A DNA stretch of 64,000 bases from Prorocentrum cordatum. Lineage: Eukaryota > Sar > Dinophyceae > Prorocentrales > Prorocentraceae. Every line of letters begins with the position of its first letter. Position 1 is the stretch's first letter. Shown one piece after another: positions 1-11,470 of the stretch. Where the stretch lies: NCBI GenBank assembly GCA_963575745.1, contig CAUYUJ010008136.1:443793-507792 (forward strand). The letters are read 5' to 3'. Below the pieces are notes generated by a model. The model was given only the letters and a program-made list of their open reading frames with translations, was not told the origin of the DNA and searched no databases. The position numbers and the translations under genes are program-made.

Positions 1-96
1 ATGCTGATGATGCTGATGGTGTTGGTGATGATGGTGTTGGTGGTGATGATGCTGGTGATGATGACGTTGATGATGGCGATGATGGTGATGATGATG

Positions 97-128
<32 letters not shown>

Positions 129-216
129 GATGATGTCGATGATGACGATGATTATGATGATTATGATGATGGTCATCATCATCATGCTAATGATGATGCT
201 GATGATGATGATCATG
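1..216. repeat. (ATG)n microsatellite
   Basis: Imperfect ATG/GTG/CTG triplets from the first base of the window to about 216. The Met-rich forward frame and His-rich reverse frame are translations of this repeat and not genes. Confidence 0.95.
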
Positions 217-589
217 TCTGTTAGGCTGATGGGCAGGATGAGGATGAGGAGGAGGAGGGGGCAGGAGGCAGGATGACTTACGCCCCTGGGGGGGTGGACG
301 ATGATTTAGAGGACGAGGAGGGCGAGCAGGAAGGGGAGGATGAGGGGGGGGGAGAAGGAAGGGGAGGAGGAAGAGGAGGAAAACGATCAGAAGGAACGCC
401 AAGGATACATCTCGCAGCCCCTCACCCCCCCCCCCCCCCTCATTCCCACCACCACCCCACGAGGAATTGCCTCTAAGTGTATGGGGTATTCGGGCCGCCC
501 GATTCCTGACCTTCCCCCCGAATGCACACCTCGGGTCCTGGGCCCCAAGGCCGCGGCATGCGCAGACGCGTGCGTGCGAGTGTGCGACT
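217..589. other. Purine/pyrimidine-skewed spacer, no gene seen
   Basis: Holds a GA-rich stretch (about 305-390) and a run of C (about 427-440). No frame with balanced composition was seen. Confidence 0.6.
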
Positions 590-614
590 GCGTGCGTGCG
601 CGCGCGTGCGTGCA

Positions 615-670
<56 letters not shown>

Positions 671-870
671 TGTGTGTTTGTGTGTGTGTGTGTTTGTGTG
701 TATGTGTGTCGGTGTGGTTGTGTGTGTGGGTGTGTGTGTGTGCGTGCTTGCGTGTGTGCGTGAATGTGTGCGTGTGTGCGTGCATGTGCATGCGTGCGTG
801 CGTGAATGTGTGTGTGTGCGTGTGTGTGCGCGTATGTGTGTGTGGTGTTGCTGCTGGTGTCGTTGCTGTT
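590..870. repeat. (GT)n / GTGC microsatellite
   Basis: Nearly pure GT dinucleotide at about 617-665, grading into TTTG/TGCG variants. The Cys/Val and His/Thr frames across it are repeat translations. Confidence 0.95.
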
Positions 871-1114
871 GGTGTTGTTGTAGTTGTTAATGGTACTGTT
901 CTGTGGGCTCGCGTGCGCGTGTGCGCGCGCGTTGATATGTGCGCGCGGGCGCGAGCGCGCGCGCGCAAACAAGGGGGGGCTGCGAGATGGGTTTGCGTTG
1001 CCTGTCTGCCGCCAGGTGCACATGACCGCCTTCGGTGGCAACGCCTTCGGCGACAACGCAAGGGCCTGGACACTACCAACGGCGGCTTTTTTTACACTAC
1101 CAACACACACGCGC

Positions 1115-1385
1115 AAGTGCCCTGAGTGGATGGGGGCCGAGAACGCTGTCACGCGGGAATGGACAGGAGGGCCCTTGGACGATCGACGTCGTGGGAGGGG
1201 GGAGGGGGGGGGCATGCGTGGCCCTGAGGGTCGTATAAGATCGGTGCAGCCGCCGAATTATACGACCCTGCACGCACGCCGCCCCCCCACCCCCTCCCCC
1301 CACGACGGCGCTCCCCGAGGCCTCGTGGACGTTCCCGAACCTGCGTTCGGCCCCCTCCGCGCGGGCGAGGGCGTGCATGTTCGGA
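1115..1385. repeat. Imperfect palindrome (foldback), arms about 125 bp
   Basis: The centre is a perfect 12-bp stem, 1227-1238 pairing with 1258-1269 across a 19-nt loop. Outside it the G-run at about 1190-1215 pairs with the C-run at about 1278-1305. GGGGGCCGA near 1130 pairs with TCGGCCCCC near 1347. Arms are diverged. No coding frame was recognised. Confidence 0.65.
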
Positions 1386-1535
1386 CGTGAAAAACCTAAA
1401 GATCCACGTTCGAACGCGCGTGGGACAATGGCTGTCATCGGGCGAACGCCCGAAGTCGGCTATTGGTCTACGTGCGTTCGTTGCGTGCGTTCGAATGAAC
1501 TTTTCAAATCCGACCATGCACTTCCCCACGCTCCG

Positions 1536-1916
1536 TGCGTTTCCCGTGTTTCCCGTGTTTCCCGTGTTTCCCGTGTTTCCCGTGTTTCCCGTGTTTCCCG
1601 TGTTTCCCGTGTTTCCCGTGTTTCCCGTGTTTCCCGTGTTTCCCGTGTTTCCCGTGTTTCCGTGTTTCCCGTGTTTCCCGTGTTTCCCGTGTTTCCCGTG
1701 TTTCCCGTGTTTCCCGTGTTTCCCGTGTTTCCCGTGTTTCGTGTGTGCGATAGTAAGAACACGTACATCCCGTGTTTCCCTTGTTTCCCGTGTTTCCCGT
1801 GTTTCCCGTGTTTCCCGTGTTTCCCGTGTTTCCAGTGTTTCCCGTGTTTCCCGTGTTTCCCGTGTTTCCCGTGTTTCCCGTGTTTCCCGTGTTTCCCGTG
1901 TTTCCCGTGTTTCATA
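1536..1916. repeat. 9-bp minisatellite, unit TTTCCCGTG
   Basis: About 40 tandem copies, almost perfect, in two blocks separated by about 30 bp of unique sequence near 1740-1768. Because the unit is 9 bp, every frame stays open (FPVFPV, VSRVSR, PCFPCF), producing spurious ORFs. Confidence 0.97.
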
Positions 1917-2144
1917 CGTTTCGTGCATTTCATGCATCGCGCGCGTTTCCGCTCCTGCGCGCGAGCCTGAAGTCATGCGAGTCCACCCCGCCGCAGCCTC
2001 CCCCGCCCCCCCTCCTCCCCGCCCGCCAACCCGCGCCGCCCCCCGCTCCCCGTCCCCCGTCCACAGCGCGCGCGGCGCACCAAGGCGCGACTTCGTCGCC
2101 CTCGTCACGCCCCCCGCTCAGCCCTCCACTGCGCACTTCGAGAC

Positions 2145-2625
2145 GTGGCGTGCGTGCGCGTGCGCGCGTGCATGTGCGGGCGCGCGTGCGCGTGTGCGTT
2201 CGCGTGTGCGCGCGCGTGGGTGTGCGTGCGTGCGTGTGTGCGCGCGTTCGTGTGAGTTCGCGAATGTGCGTTTGCGCGTGCGTGTGCGCGTATGTGCGTG
2301 CGCGTGCGTGTGCGCGCGTGCGTGCGTGCGTGCGTGCGTGAGTGTGCGCATGTGTGCGTGTTTGTATGTGCGTGTACGTGTGTGCGTGTGTATGTGCGCG
2401 CGTTCGTGTGTGTGCGTGCGCGCGTGCGTGTGTGCGCGTGTGCGTGCGTGTGTGTGCGTGTGCGTGTGTGTGTGCGTGTGTGTGCGCGCGTGCGTGTGTG
2501 TGCGTGCGCGCGTGCGCGTGCGCGTGCGCGCGTGCGCGTGTGTGCTCGCGTGAGCGTGTGTGCGTGTGCGCGTGCGTTTGCGTGCACGTGTGCGTGCGCG
2601 CGCGTGGGCCTACATGCATACCATT
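2145..2625. repeat. GT/GC alternating purine-pyrimidine tract
   Basis: Nearly 500 bp of GTGCGT/GCGCGT sequence, strictly alternating over long stretches and so a candidate Z-DNA-forming region. All frames give Cys/Val/Arg or His/Thr/Arg runs. Confidence 0.9.
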
Positions 2626-2634
2626 GTGGCACAC

Positions 2635-2638
<4 letters not shown>

Positions 2639-2675
<37 letters not shown>
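2639..2675. repeat. (AT)n microsatellite
   Basis: About 18 uninterrupted AT dinucleotides directly after the GT/GC tract. Confidence 0.97.
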
Positions 2676-2676
<1 letters not shown>

Positions 2677-2820
2677 CCCGACATGAGCTCACGTGATCTC
2701 GAATGGTGCGACGGCCCCCGCGCCTCGAGGCCGCGGCCCTGAAGGCCGAACCCCACGCCCACCCCCCCTTGTTACCCCCCCCCCCCTCGCATAAGCACAT
2801 GCGGGGCAGGAGGGCAGGTG

Positions 2821-3097
2821 ATGCCGCCGAAGAAGAACAAGCCGAAGAAGGCTTCTGCAGGGTCGAGGGTCATCGGAGGGCGAACCGCCACCGTGCTTCC
2901 GCTCCGGGTGGCGCGACCCACGGACACGCGTTCACACGCGCACACACACGCACACACACACACACACTCACCCGCACACACACACACACACACGCACGCA
3001 CACACACACACACACGCACACACACACACACACACTTACGCACACACACACACACACGCGCACGCACGCGCACGCACACGCATACACTTGCACCCCC

Positions 3098-3159
<62 letters not shown>

Positions 3160-4334
3160 CACGCACACACACACACACACACGCACGCACGCACGCACAC
3201 AGGCGGACGCACGCAAACGAACACGCACGCACGCACACATGCACACACGCACACACGGACTTGCACGCGCGCACGGTGCATATGCACATCGATATACATA
3301 TATGTGTTTATGTTGGCTTGTGCACGTGCCGTGCGCATGTTTCTGGAAGGTCGATCGCACCACGGAGGCGGCCAAAGAGAAACGCAAAGAGCATTACGAC
3401 CACGAAAACCAGTTGGCGAGAATGCGGTGCTCTGGGCACTCAAGGAGTACTGGGGTGTTGGGACGTACGCCTTTCACATTGTTTGTCCCCTATCCAGTTG
3501 TGATTTGGATACTTTGTTTCCTGCCACCCTGGCGGGCGGCGGCCCGCCCTCGATCGGCGCAGGTACCACTTGGAGAAGGAGCGCCCAGACCTCCAGAAAC
3601 AATTCAAACAGTTGACCCGCGACGAGAAAAGGGACTGGCTTCGCAAGTGGCAAGACAAGGGTAGCCCTGGGCGTGATATCAAAGAGGGATGCCACAAGAG
3701 GAGTGAGGAGGGACCAAGGAGCCCCAGGGGATCCTCCAGAACCACCGCCGCCTCCCCAGGCAACTTCGACTGGGTGGAGTCCACTAAAACGGAGAAGAGG
3801 TACCGCCGCCACGATGATGAAACGCGTGGCAAGTGGTTCACCAGAGACGGCCTTCTGCTTCTCTTCGGGTTTCAGGCCGCGGCCCCCGACTGCGACATGA
3901 GCAAGAGGATACACTTATTTTAACTTTCGTTTGGGGGGGGGGTACGTTCTGGAACTCCTATTCTCGCCATCTCGACCCCCTCTCCCACTCCCAGTCGCAC
4001 CCCCCCAATGCTCTTCTGCATTCCACTCTGCTCTGGTGCGCGCTGCTGTGCCCAGATGTGTTCTACCACAGGCTGCCTCACTGTTTGATGCCAACGGCTG
4101 TGTGTGCTCGAGGGGCCGAAGGATGATCCACTGTAGCGGGCCGCCGCGTCGAGACGACTCGTTCGAATCAAAACCCCGACTCGGGCATTGCTGCCGGGGC
4201 TCTCCTGCGCACGGAGGCGCAGATCCATACGTGCAAAAAGATGAAGGGCCGCACGAAGGAGGGGCAGGGTACCGATATGACGGTGACGATGACGGCGGTA
4301 ATGATGATGAGGATTATGATGAGGGTGATGATGC

Positions 4335-4365
<31 letters not shown>

Positions 4366-6884
4366 GGTGATGATGATGATGATGATGATGCTGATGATGA
4401 TGATGGTGGTAGTGGTGGTGGCGGCGACGATGGGAACGATGAGGCCGACGACGGCTATTGTAAAACAACGTCGGGGCAGATCGACCCTGAGCACGGTGAC
4501 GAGGTCTACCTGCGCCGCGAGGATGAGCATATCGATCTCAAGGCCAGCATGGGGTTTGTGCTCTACTCGTCGTTACCGTCCTTGATGCCCCCTTGCTCGT
4601 TCTCATCCTCTCCTCATCGGTTCCTCTTCCTGACCCCTCCTCCAGGGAGAGAGCAAGAGCGCTGCGGTCGCCCCCGCAGGGCCGCGACCAAGAGTTGGCC
4701 ACGACCATGGGCACGGACAAGCATATCTTCCCGAAGCATACTGACGTGAAGGCATCTGCTTTCTTCGAGTGGTCAGGGGATGCAGCCGATGAAGGATGGA
4801 GTGATGGAGGGATGGAGGAGAGACAGCTGATTCAACTTGTTCGATGGAGGAGCAGGGCAGGCGGCGAGGGTGAGGGGGTTTGATCCGACCAGCTTACATC
4901 TTCGAGCGAGCTGTTCCGTCCCACTCCCTCCTCCTCACCCTCGGCTCCTCGATCGAAGTCGGTAGCAGGTGAAGATGCGACATGCAAGATGAAGCGCGTC
5001 GGCAAAACATAGCGGCTATGAGGCCGAGAGCTCGGACTCGGAGTATTCTTCGTACTCCAGCTACGACGCCTCTGAGGACCGTTGTGCTGCAGACGTTTCG
5101 TTCGGCCGAACGATCAGCGGCATCCATGCCGGTGTATACTCCATACATGCGCATATTCACATTCACACGCATAGTTACATGTACAACCACACCCTGTACA
5201 CCTACAGCTATGTACATTGTGTGTACACCCATATATACATATGTGTGCATGTGCGTTTGTGTGAATTGTTTGCCCTTGCATATATATATATATGTATATG
5301 TATGGATAGAAATGTATAAATGTGTGTATAAACATGCACGTATACACATATATATATATATATATATGTATGAGCAAATATATGTATGCGCGTGTGGTTG
5401 CACCCACGTGTCTACATTTACGTGTGCATACATGTATACATGTATGGATGTGTTCACGTGTATACATGTGAGCGCGTGTACGCGCATATGGGCACATGCT
5501 TGTACAGAAAATACACATGAAGTTGTGCGTGTATGTACCCATGTAGATATGCATGTGTATACATGTATGTGTATGCATTTACATGTATGTGTGGGTGTGT
5601 GTATGTGCATGTATATATATATGTGTATATATAGATATATATATGTGTCATGCGCACGTGTACATCTGCAGGGTTGTGTATGCAAATGTGTATGTTTGTA
5701 GCATGCATGTGTATATGTATACTTACATGTATACATACATGTATGCAGCCTGGCGCTCCGAACTTCACTCCCGAGGCCGACCCTGCGCCGCCCCATTGTG
5801 GTGATCGACGCCCACCCCGAGGGCCCTCCGATCGACTGCCACCCATCCCTCCCCTGCGCAAGGCCTCGACATCCACGTCCATGTCCTCCTCCATCCCCAT
5901 CCCATTCGCCCATCGACGTAATCGAACCTTGCACCGACCAGCCCCGCCCCGAATCCCGAGAGGACGGAGCGCAGCCATCAGGCATGGGGTCGGGGTCTTC
6001 CATGGCGGCCATGAAGCTCGGGGAACTAGTCAACGTGATGACAATCCTGCAGGGCTGGAAGGCCTATTGTGAAGAGAAGGGTACACATCGAGTAGTGGTG
6101 ATCGTCGGTCGAACTCGCAAGCGGAGAATGTCATATACTCGCGGTGACCTGTCGGCCAAATCGGGCACGTGCATGAGTAAGCGCACTGGGTATATAAGTC
6201 TGAAAGGAGGATGGTCGAGGAGGAGGACGAGAGGGAGGGAAGAGGAAGCACGGGGGGAGGAGGGGAAGAAATATGAAGAGTGCAATGCGACTAGAGCAAG
6301 AGTCGAATAAGTCATACCTTCCTGGCTCCCCTTGGCTGCCCCCGTGGACCAAGTAAACGTATAGATGCTTGTGGTTTGCGGTGCCTGTGTACCTCTATGG
6401 CCTTTCCGTGCTAGGGTGCCAAGCCTGTTTGGGGCAGGCGATTTGCCTGTCGTTGTTTTTGTTCCTGAGCAGGCTTCGGACGAGCCGTGGATCAAGCACT
6501 GGGACGGCCCCTTGAAGGAGACGATCCTGGCGCTCCATGGCGCCGAGAAGGCCTTGAAAGCGATCATCCAGGGGGGGTCAGCCCACGCTTCGACAACGAC
6601 GAAGGGAGGGGGGGAATGAGGGGGAGGAGGAGGGATGGAGTGAGAGAGGGAAGTGAGGGAGTGCGATGGAGTGAGGATGGGAGTGAAGAGAGGGACGTGG
6701 GGGAGAGAGGGAGTGAGCGTAGAGGAGTGGGCGATTGGTTGTTCCAAAGCTCGCGCGCTCAGTCAGGTCGACCACGAGCCTCGAGGAGATCGCGGTGGTC
6801 ATCGAGAACGGTAAGAGGCTTTACGCGAGCCTTCTACCGATCCAGCAGTCCGTGCAGGCTGCGCGGGACTCGCTGGCCAAGTAG
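2821..6884 (+). CDS. Probable intron-rich gene of unknown function
   Basis: Several short stretches of ordinary charged protein composition lie in order on the plus strand, separated by repetitive, stop-rich DNA. They include a possible Lys-rich start (ATG at 2821, [10 protein letters not shown]), a stretch ending [13 protein letters not shown] near 3455, [17 protein letters not shown] from about 3566, [15 protein letters not shown] near 3810-3850, an acidic Asp-rich block with [19 protein letters not shown] near 4498-4554, a Ser/Tyr/Asp-rich stretch near 5010-5130, [19 protein letters not shown] near 6004-6063, and [17 protein letters not shown] from about 6471 after a plausible ..GAGCAG acceptor. 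The last stretch, [19 protein letters not shown], ends at the TAG at 6882-6884. Exon borders are mostly unassigned, and CA and TATG repeats would lie in introns. No domain was recognised. It could be two genes, or a decayed copy. Confidence 0.4.
2925..3265. repeat. (CA)n microsatellite
   Basis: About 340 bp of CA dinucleotides with GCAC interruptions, probably inside the first intron of the split gene at 2821-6884. Confidence 0.95.
4265..4440. repeat. (GAT)n tract
   Basis: GAT/GGT/GCT triplets continuous with flanking coding-like sequence. In the GAT frame they give poly-Asp, so this tract may be translated within the 2821-6884 gene. Confidence 0.8.
5150..5750. repeat. TATG/CATG/AT-rich degenerate repeat
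   Basis: About 600 bp built from CATGTATA, TGTGTA and (AT)n words, much lower in GC than its flanks. Read here as intronic repeat. Confidence 0.8.
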
Positions 6885-7150
6885 GCTCCCGAAAGCCATC
6901 CATATCTTGAGCTGGGGCGCAGAGCCAGCACTGTAAGGACAGTGCTTCCATGTTTCAGTCGGGGTTGGGGTGACACCGAAAATCGATTGGTTCCCTGTTT
7001 GGTTTCAGGTCCAAAGTTTCCAGTGAAGAGTTTCGTTTCAAGAGTTTCGTGATTAGAAGATGCTCTGCGCTCTGGCCACGCGGATCTGCCTCGGGCAGAC
7101 TTTTTTTTGCATTGCTTTCCCCGTTCTCTGCCTTCTTCCCCAGACCCGAC

Positions 7151-9894
7151 ATGGCAACGCCGTGGCCCTCTGGAGATGATCACGGTAAGGGCTGTCGATC
7201 TTGTTTGTCATGATTTTGTATATCGCATTCCCTATCCTTGTCTCTCTCACGCTCTCTGTCTCGCAGTGCAACGTACGGCTGGGCGGACAGCCGAGGAGAC
7301 CGAGAGCCTGCGGCGAGCGCAGATAAATGATTGCGTCGAATCACTTCGCTTTCCGTTGTACCCTCGCGCGTCCACGCGGATCCCAGAGCCCGAGGTTCTT
7401 GCAAGGCACGTTTCTGTTGATGGATCTGCTCCCGTCTTTGAGCCCTCCCGTCAATTCTTTGACCCTTGCATCGCTGGTCCAGGCATGTTGCTCTCGCGGG
7501 TGATCCTGAGTCGACGTTTATCGTGTGAGATATGTTGCACGTTCGGTCCAAGGCCAACTCGCGAGCAGCGTGAGACCGTTCCCGACCCCATCCACCCTAC
7601 TCACATCCATCTGTTGCTCTCTCCCATGGCTGCCCGAGCTGCTGCCGAAGAACTCTTCGTCGAGGAGGGTTCGGGTGTCGACATTCCGACGGAGTCGTTG
7701 GGGCGTCGTGCTGAAGGCCACCGTCAGGCCCGTGATGACGGAGGCGCTGGACTGAGAAAGTACTTGCTTTCGAACTACAAGGGTGGGTTCATGACTGCTA
7801 AGGACGTCTGCAGCATAGCGTTCTTTGCGACGCAGGCTGGAGCTCGCGGGGTTGGGGATTTAGCCATGAGTCCAGAGAATCGGCACCATGCGGACCACCT
7901 CAGATCAGCGCTGCAGCTGGATAGTAAGGACGAGGGCCGGATCAAATGCAACCCTTTTTATCCCTCCCACCCTCTTTCCACCCCTTGTTCCTCTCGAGCC
8001 CGACCCCCGCCACTGTCCCATCACCTCCCCAACCTTTGAGCATAAAAAGGGTTGGATTTCTTGGCCACAGGAATTTTACACTGTCCAGATCCCCATGTGG
8101 GACTCTGAAGGTGAGCGGCGGGTGTGGCGCCCGTTTCCGTTCAGCTTGCCACGCGAGTCCTTTGGTGTAGAGTTCGAGAAGAGCCCGAATGACTTCGACG
8201 TCACGCAGGCTCCCGTGCGGGACGCATCAGAACAAAAAACTTACGTGGCTTTGAGTGGTTTCTGGCCATGGGTCCCTTGGAAAAGCACGTGGAAAAACAC
8301 GTGGGGTCCCAGGCGTGTGTCCTAGGAGGTCTCAGGTGCCACTGAAGAAGTTTTAATCTGATGTGTTCCGCACCAGATGGACGAATGCGATTTGCCAAGC
8401 ACCTACGCAGATCATCCCGTGACGCTCGAGCATGGGCAGAAGAGCTTTCCGATTGGTTATTTTTCGGACGGTGTCCCACACACCAAGCATGACTCCTTCA
8501 TAGCACACTACTGGAGCAATCCAGTTACTGCACGTAGATATCTTATTTGCGCTGTGCGCAAGAAAGACTTGTGTGAATGCGGCTGTAAAGGCTGGTGCAC
8601 GTTCACATGTATTTTACGTGTCATAGTGTGGAGCATGAACGCGTTAGCGCGTGGACGCCATCCTGAGTACGACCACAACGGAGAGCCATTCAAAAACGAG
8701 CTCAGATGGGCTCGCCGTGGGTTTTTGATTGCACAGGGCACCTGCGGTGCCCTGTGCGAATACAGGGCCGATCTTTTAGAAATGTGTTCGCTTCTAGGCT
8801 TTAAGCGGTGGCAGAACCCAACCACGCCATGCTTGTGCTGCCGCACCACCAGGGACGACATGTTCAACTGGCCTTTAACCATGAACCGATGCAGGTGGGA
8901 GCCGAGAGATCAGGCCGACTACACCAGAAGCGTGCTCGAATCCTTGACACAGAGGATGGTGGCCAATCGTGATCAGATGCGACGTTTGGTTGCCAAGATG
9001 GATCACGATCAGGCCGCTGGTGGGTTTGCGCTTCAAGAGCATTTCCCAGAACTCAACCTGAAGAAAGGCCATCGTCTCGTAGAGACTGATGCCGTTCAAG
9101 ATATCGATGCTCTTATGGAGCTCGACACGCCCGTGCTGTTAACGTTTTTTGATTCGAAATCCGATGTTGGCATAAATCTCGTTTGCCCGCTGTTTCGAAT
9201 AGTAGGTTTCGGTGTAGAATGTATCCATTTAGATGGCATGCATATCTTAGATCTGGGCGTCGCCCAATACGTGGTTGGCATGGTACTATATTTGCTCGTA
9301 GTGAACAACTTTGCACAATCTGCACGGACAGTGAAAGATGACCGTGAAGCCGCCAACATGCGGCATCTGCGCCGCAGACTCAAGATGTTTTATAAGATGC
9401 GGGTGGTTCACAAGAAAGGCCTGTCGCGCATCCAACACCTCACGTGGAAACAGATAGATGGAGACGTGCCTCGGTTGAAGGCCAAGGCGGCGCAAACGCG
9501 CCTGCTCGTACCACTGCTCCCAACACTGTGCACAGAATATAAGTCTTTCCTCGGGGAGAAAGGCCACCTGCTGCATTTAGCGTGCGATGCGCTCTCCGAG
9601 GTGTATAATATCATGCAGCGGCATCGTAACAGGAAGTTGTCTAGTGCTACACACAACAGCCTTTGTAAAAAAACCTTGCAATTTCTCAGGTGCTGGCAGG
9701 ATTTTGGTGGTCACGAAGTGTACAAGTTTCACGGGTTCTTTGAACTCATCCGTCGGGCTAAAGTCCACGGAAACCCGGTTCGATACTGGGCTTATCCTGA
9801 CGAGCAGGAGAACAGGTGCATGGGCACCGTTGCAAAAGCTTTGCACCACGGAGCGACGTTCTACACGTCTTTTCTTGAACGCGTTCTCATGTAG
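7151..9894 (+). CDS. Multi-exon, Cys-containing transposase-like protein
   Basis: Best host-type gene in the window. Exon 1 is 7151-7184 (ATG, MATPWPSGDDH). A GTAAGG donor opens an intron at 7185-7266 ending CGCAG, and splicing restores one frame into VQRTAGRTAEETESLRR. Exon 2 runs from 7267 to about 7925; its donor is not fixed, and the span may hide another intron. Exon 3 begins at 8071 after CCACAG (EFYTVQIPMWDSEG) and ends at 8208 with DFDVTQ. The next intron, 8209-8376, starts GC and ends ACCAG, and joins in phase to MDECDLPSTYADHP. The last exon, 8377-9894, encodes 505 residues to TAG. Visible features: YFSDGVPHTKHDSF, a Cys cluster CECGCKGWC, a CXXC in TPCLCCRTT, and CIHLDGMHILDLGVAQYVVG. 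The spaced Asp residues and Cys pairs suggest a Tnp2/CACTA-like or related transposase derivative; this is inference from pattern only. It may be functional or a multicopy element gene. Confidence 0.6.
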
Positions 9895-10249
9895 GCAACA
9901 GCGTCATTCAGAACCATACACATCATATGTACTACGCATCTACACATGTGGGTATGTTGACGCAAACGTAAGTCAGCAAACTTATATTTATACATGTACG
10001 ATGTATATAATATAGCCTGTATAAGTGTGTCAGCGTATATAGTGATGATCCATGTTTTATCATGATGTGAATTGATTATGTGTTAAAACGCATGTATGGA
10101 CACATTGTGCAAATATTCTATATGACGCTGAGCCGTGCATGTGCTTCGCAATCAATTGTCTGGTGCCCTTGTGCATGTTTGTGCCGCTGACATGTGTGCC
10201 ACCTCGTCCACCCAGCGAGTCGCGCGATGTCAGGAGGAGGAAAGTGGAA
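9895..10249. other. AT-richer intergenic sequence
   Basis: Downstream of the 7151-9894 gene. Contains TATA/TGTATA-rich sequence near 9985-10060. No gene, and no polyadenylation signal that I would call. Confidence 0.5.
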
Positions 10250-10395
10250 GGACTCCTCCTCGTCCTCGTCCTTTCCTTTTTCCTCGAACCCCCGTCGTCT
10301 TCGTTGTCGTCCTCCTCCTCCCCCTCCTCGTCGACTCTCGTCGTCGTCGTCTTCGCCGCTCCTCCTCCTCCTCCTCCTCCTCCTCCTCCTCCTCC

Positions 10396-10430
<35 letters not shown>

Positions 10431-10437
10431 CTCCTGG
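10250..10437. repeat. (TCC)n / (CGTCCT)n tract
   Basis: TCC triplets, purest at 10369-10435, abutting the first recognisable reverse-transcriptase codons. The poly-Ser, poly-Pro and poly-Leu frames are repeat translations. Confidence 0.9.
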
Positions 10438-11461
10438 GATTATCCAGAGAGACCGTGGGTTGATGCAGGGAGCTGGGACGGCATGCATACTGGCGCGCGT
10501 TTCCGTAGAAGATTGTTTCGCCTCCACTCTGGAGAAAATTACCCATTCTTCTTTGGGAATCTCTATCCGTTGCGAGCAGTTGGGCTTCGATTTCAGGATG
10601 GCCCTTCTCGGCTGGTCAGATAATATCTTCGTGGTGGCGTCCTCGGAACAAGATCTTGCAACTCTGACTGCACTGGTAGAGTCGGAGCTCTGGAATGAAC
10701 ATCGGCTCAAACTCAAAGACGATCGGGAAATCCTTCCGGCCTACCCCTATTTCTTTCAAGGATGCAACTGGTCCGATCCCTTTGGGAAATCTTGGTCTGT
10801 TGTACCGGAGGCTAAGGTGCTGGGTCCAATTCTCTCTGCCACTGGATCCTGTCACGAAGATGTCAAGCGGGGTATTTCACAGATCAACAAAGCCTTTTGG
10901 GCTAACAGTAGGTTCTTGATCAACGAGCAGATCCCCATGTCCAAACGTCTCTCAAAACTCAACTGTATGGCGGGGGGGATTATCCGCTCCAGAGGTGCTG
11001 CCTGGGTCCCTTGTAAGACGACGGCGGATTTGATTACCAAGGCTCAAAATCAATGTATCAGGATCATGTTGAAACTCAAAAGGCTCCCGGGGGAGTCTCC
11101 CGAACAGTTTAGCTTGCGCAGAAATCGCAAAACCAAGGGATACAAAGATGTTTCATGGGCTATTTTCCATTTAGATTCAGCTATTAGTTGGGTTTCACAC
11201 ATGCAGAGACATCCAGAAGATTTTTCGTCGAGGCTGTTTCAATATTGCAAGCATTGGGTTATTCAGAATCGCTCCTTTGACAACTTTGGGGGCAGCCGTA
11301 CCCACTCGCGCTCGCATAGGGGATATGTTTTCAGGTATGACAAGGATGCCTGGACCACCTTATTCTCTCCTCAGGGCTCCCGGGACAAAAAGTTTCGTTT
11401 GGGTCTTGCTAAAGAAATGCTTGATTGGGTTCGGCAACCGCTTCACCTTCGCCTTCAGTAG
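10438..11461 (+). pseudogene. 5'-truncated LINE-type reverse transcriptase
   Basis: One frame runs from the TCC tract to TAG at 11459-11461 (about 340 residues). It opens close to RT motif B (DRGLMQGAGTACILARVS, compare RG..QG.P.S). The catalytic-motif equivalent follows at about 10609-10640 as LGWSDNIFVVASS, where FADD-type Asp-Asp is replaced by SDN, so one catalytic aspartate is missing. Then come thumb-like sequence with KVLGPILSATG, and a basic C-terminal region (RIMLKLKRLPGESP, SWVSHMQRHP). Fingers and motif A are absent, as in ordinary 5' truncation during target-primed reverse transcription. Codons are less GC-rich than in the LINE copies at 35.5-49 kb, suggesting a separate family. 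Non-functional as it stands. Confidence 0.7.
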
Positions 11462-11470
11462 CCATCGGCT

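Noticed and set aside
187-1215. 342-codon reverse frame rich in His and Thr, and its forward Cys/Val counterparts
   Set aside because: Translation of the GT microsatellite; composition comes from the repeat.
1149-2553. Long ORFs on both strands ([18 protein letters not shown])
   Set aside because: A 9-bp repeat keeps every frame open; no unique protein sequence is supported.
4155-4185. GTTCGAATC motif resembling a tRNA T-loop
   Set aside because: No matching T-stem, acceptor or anticodon arm around it.
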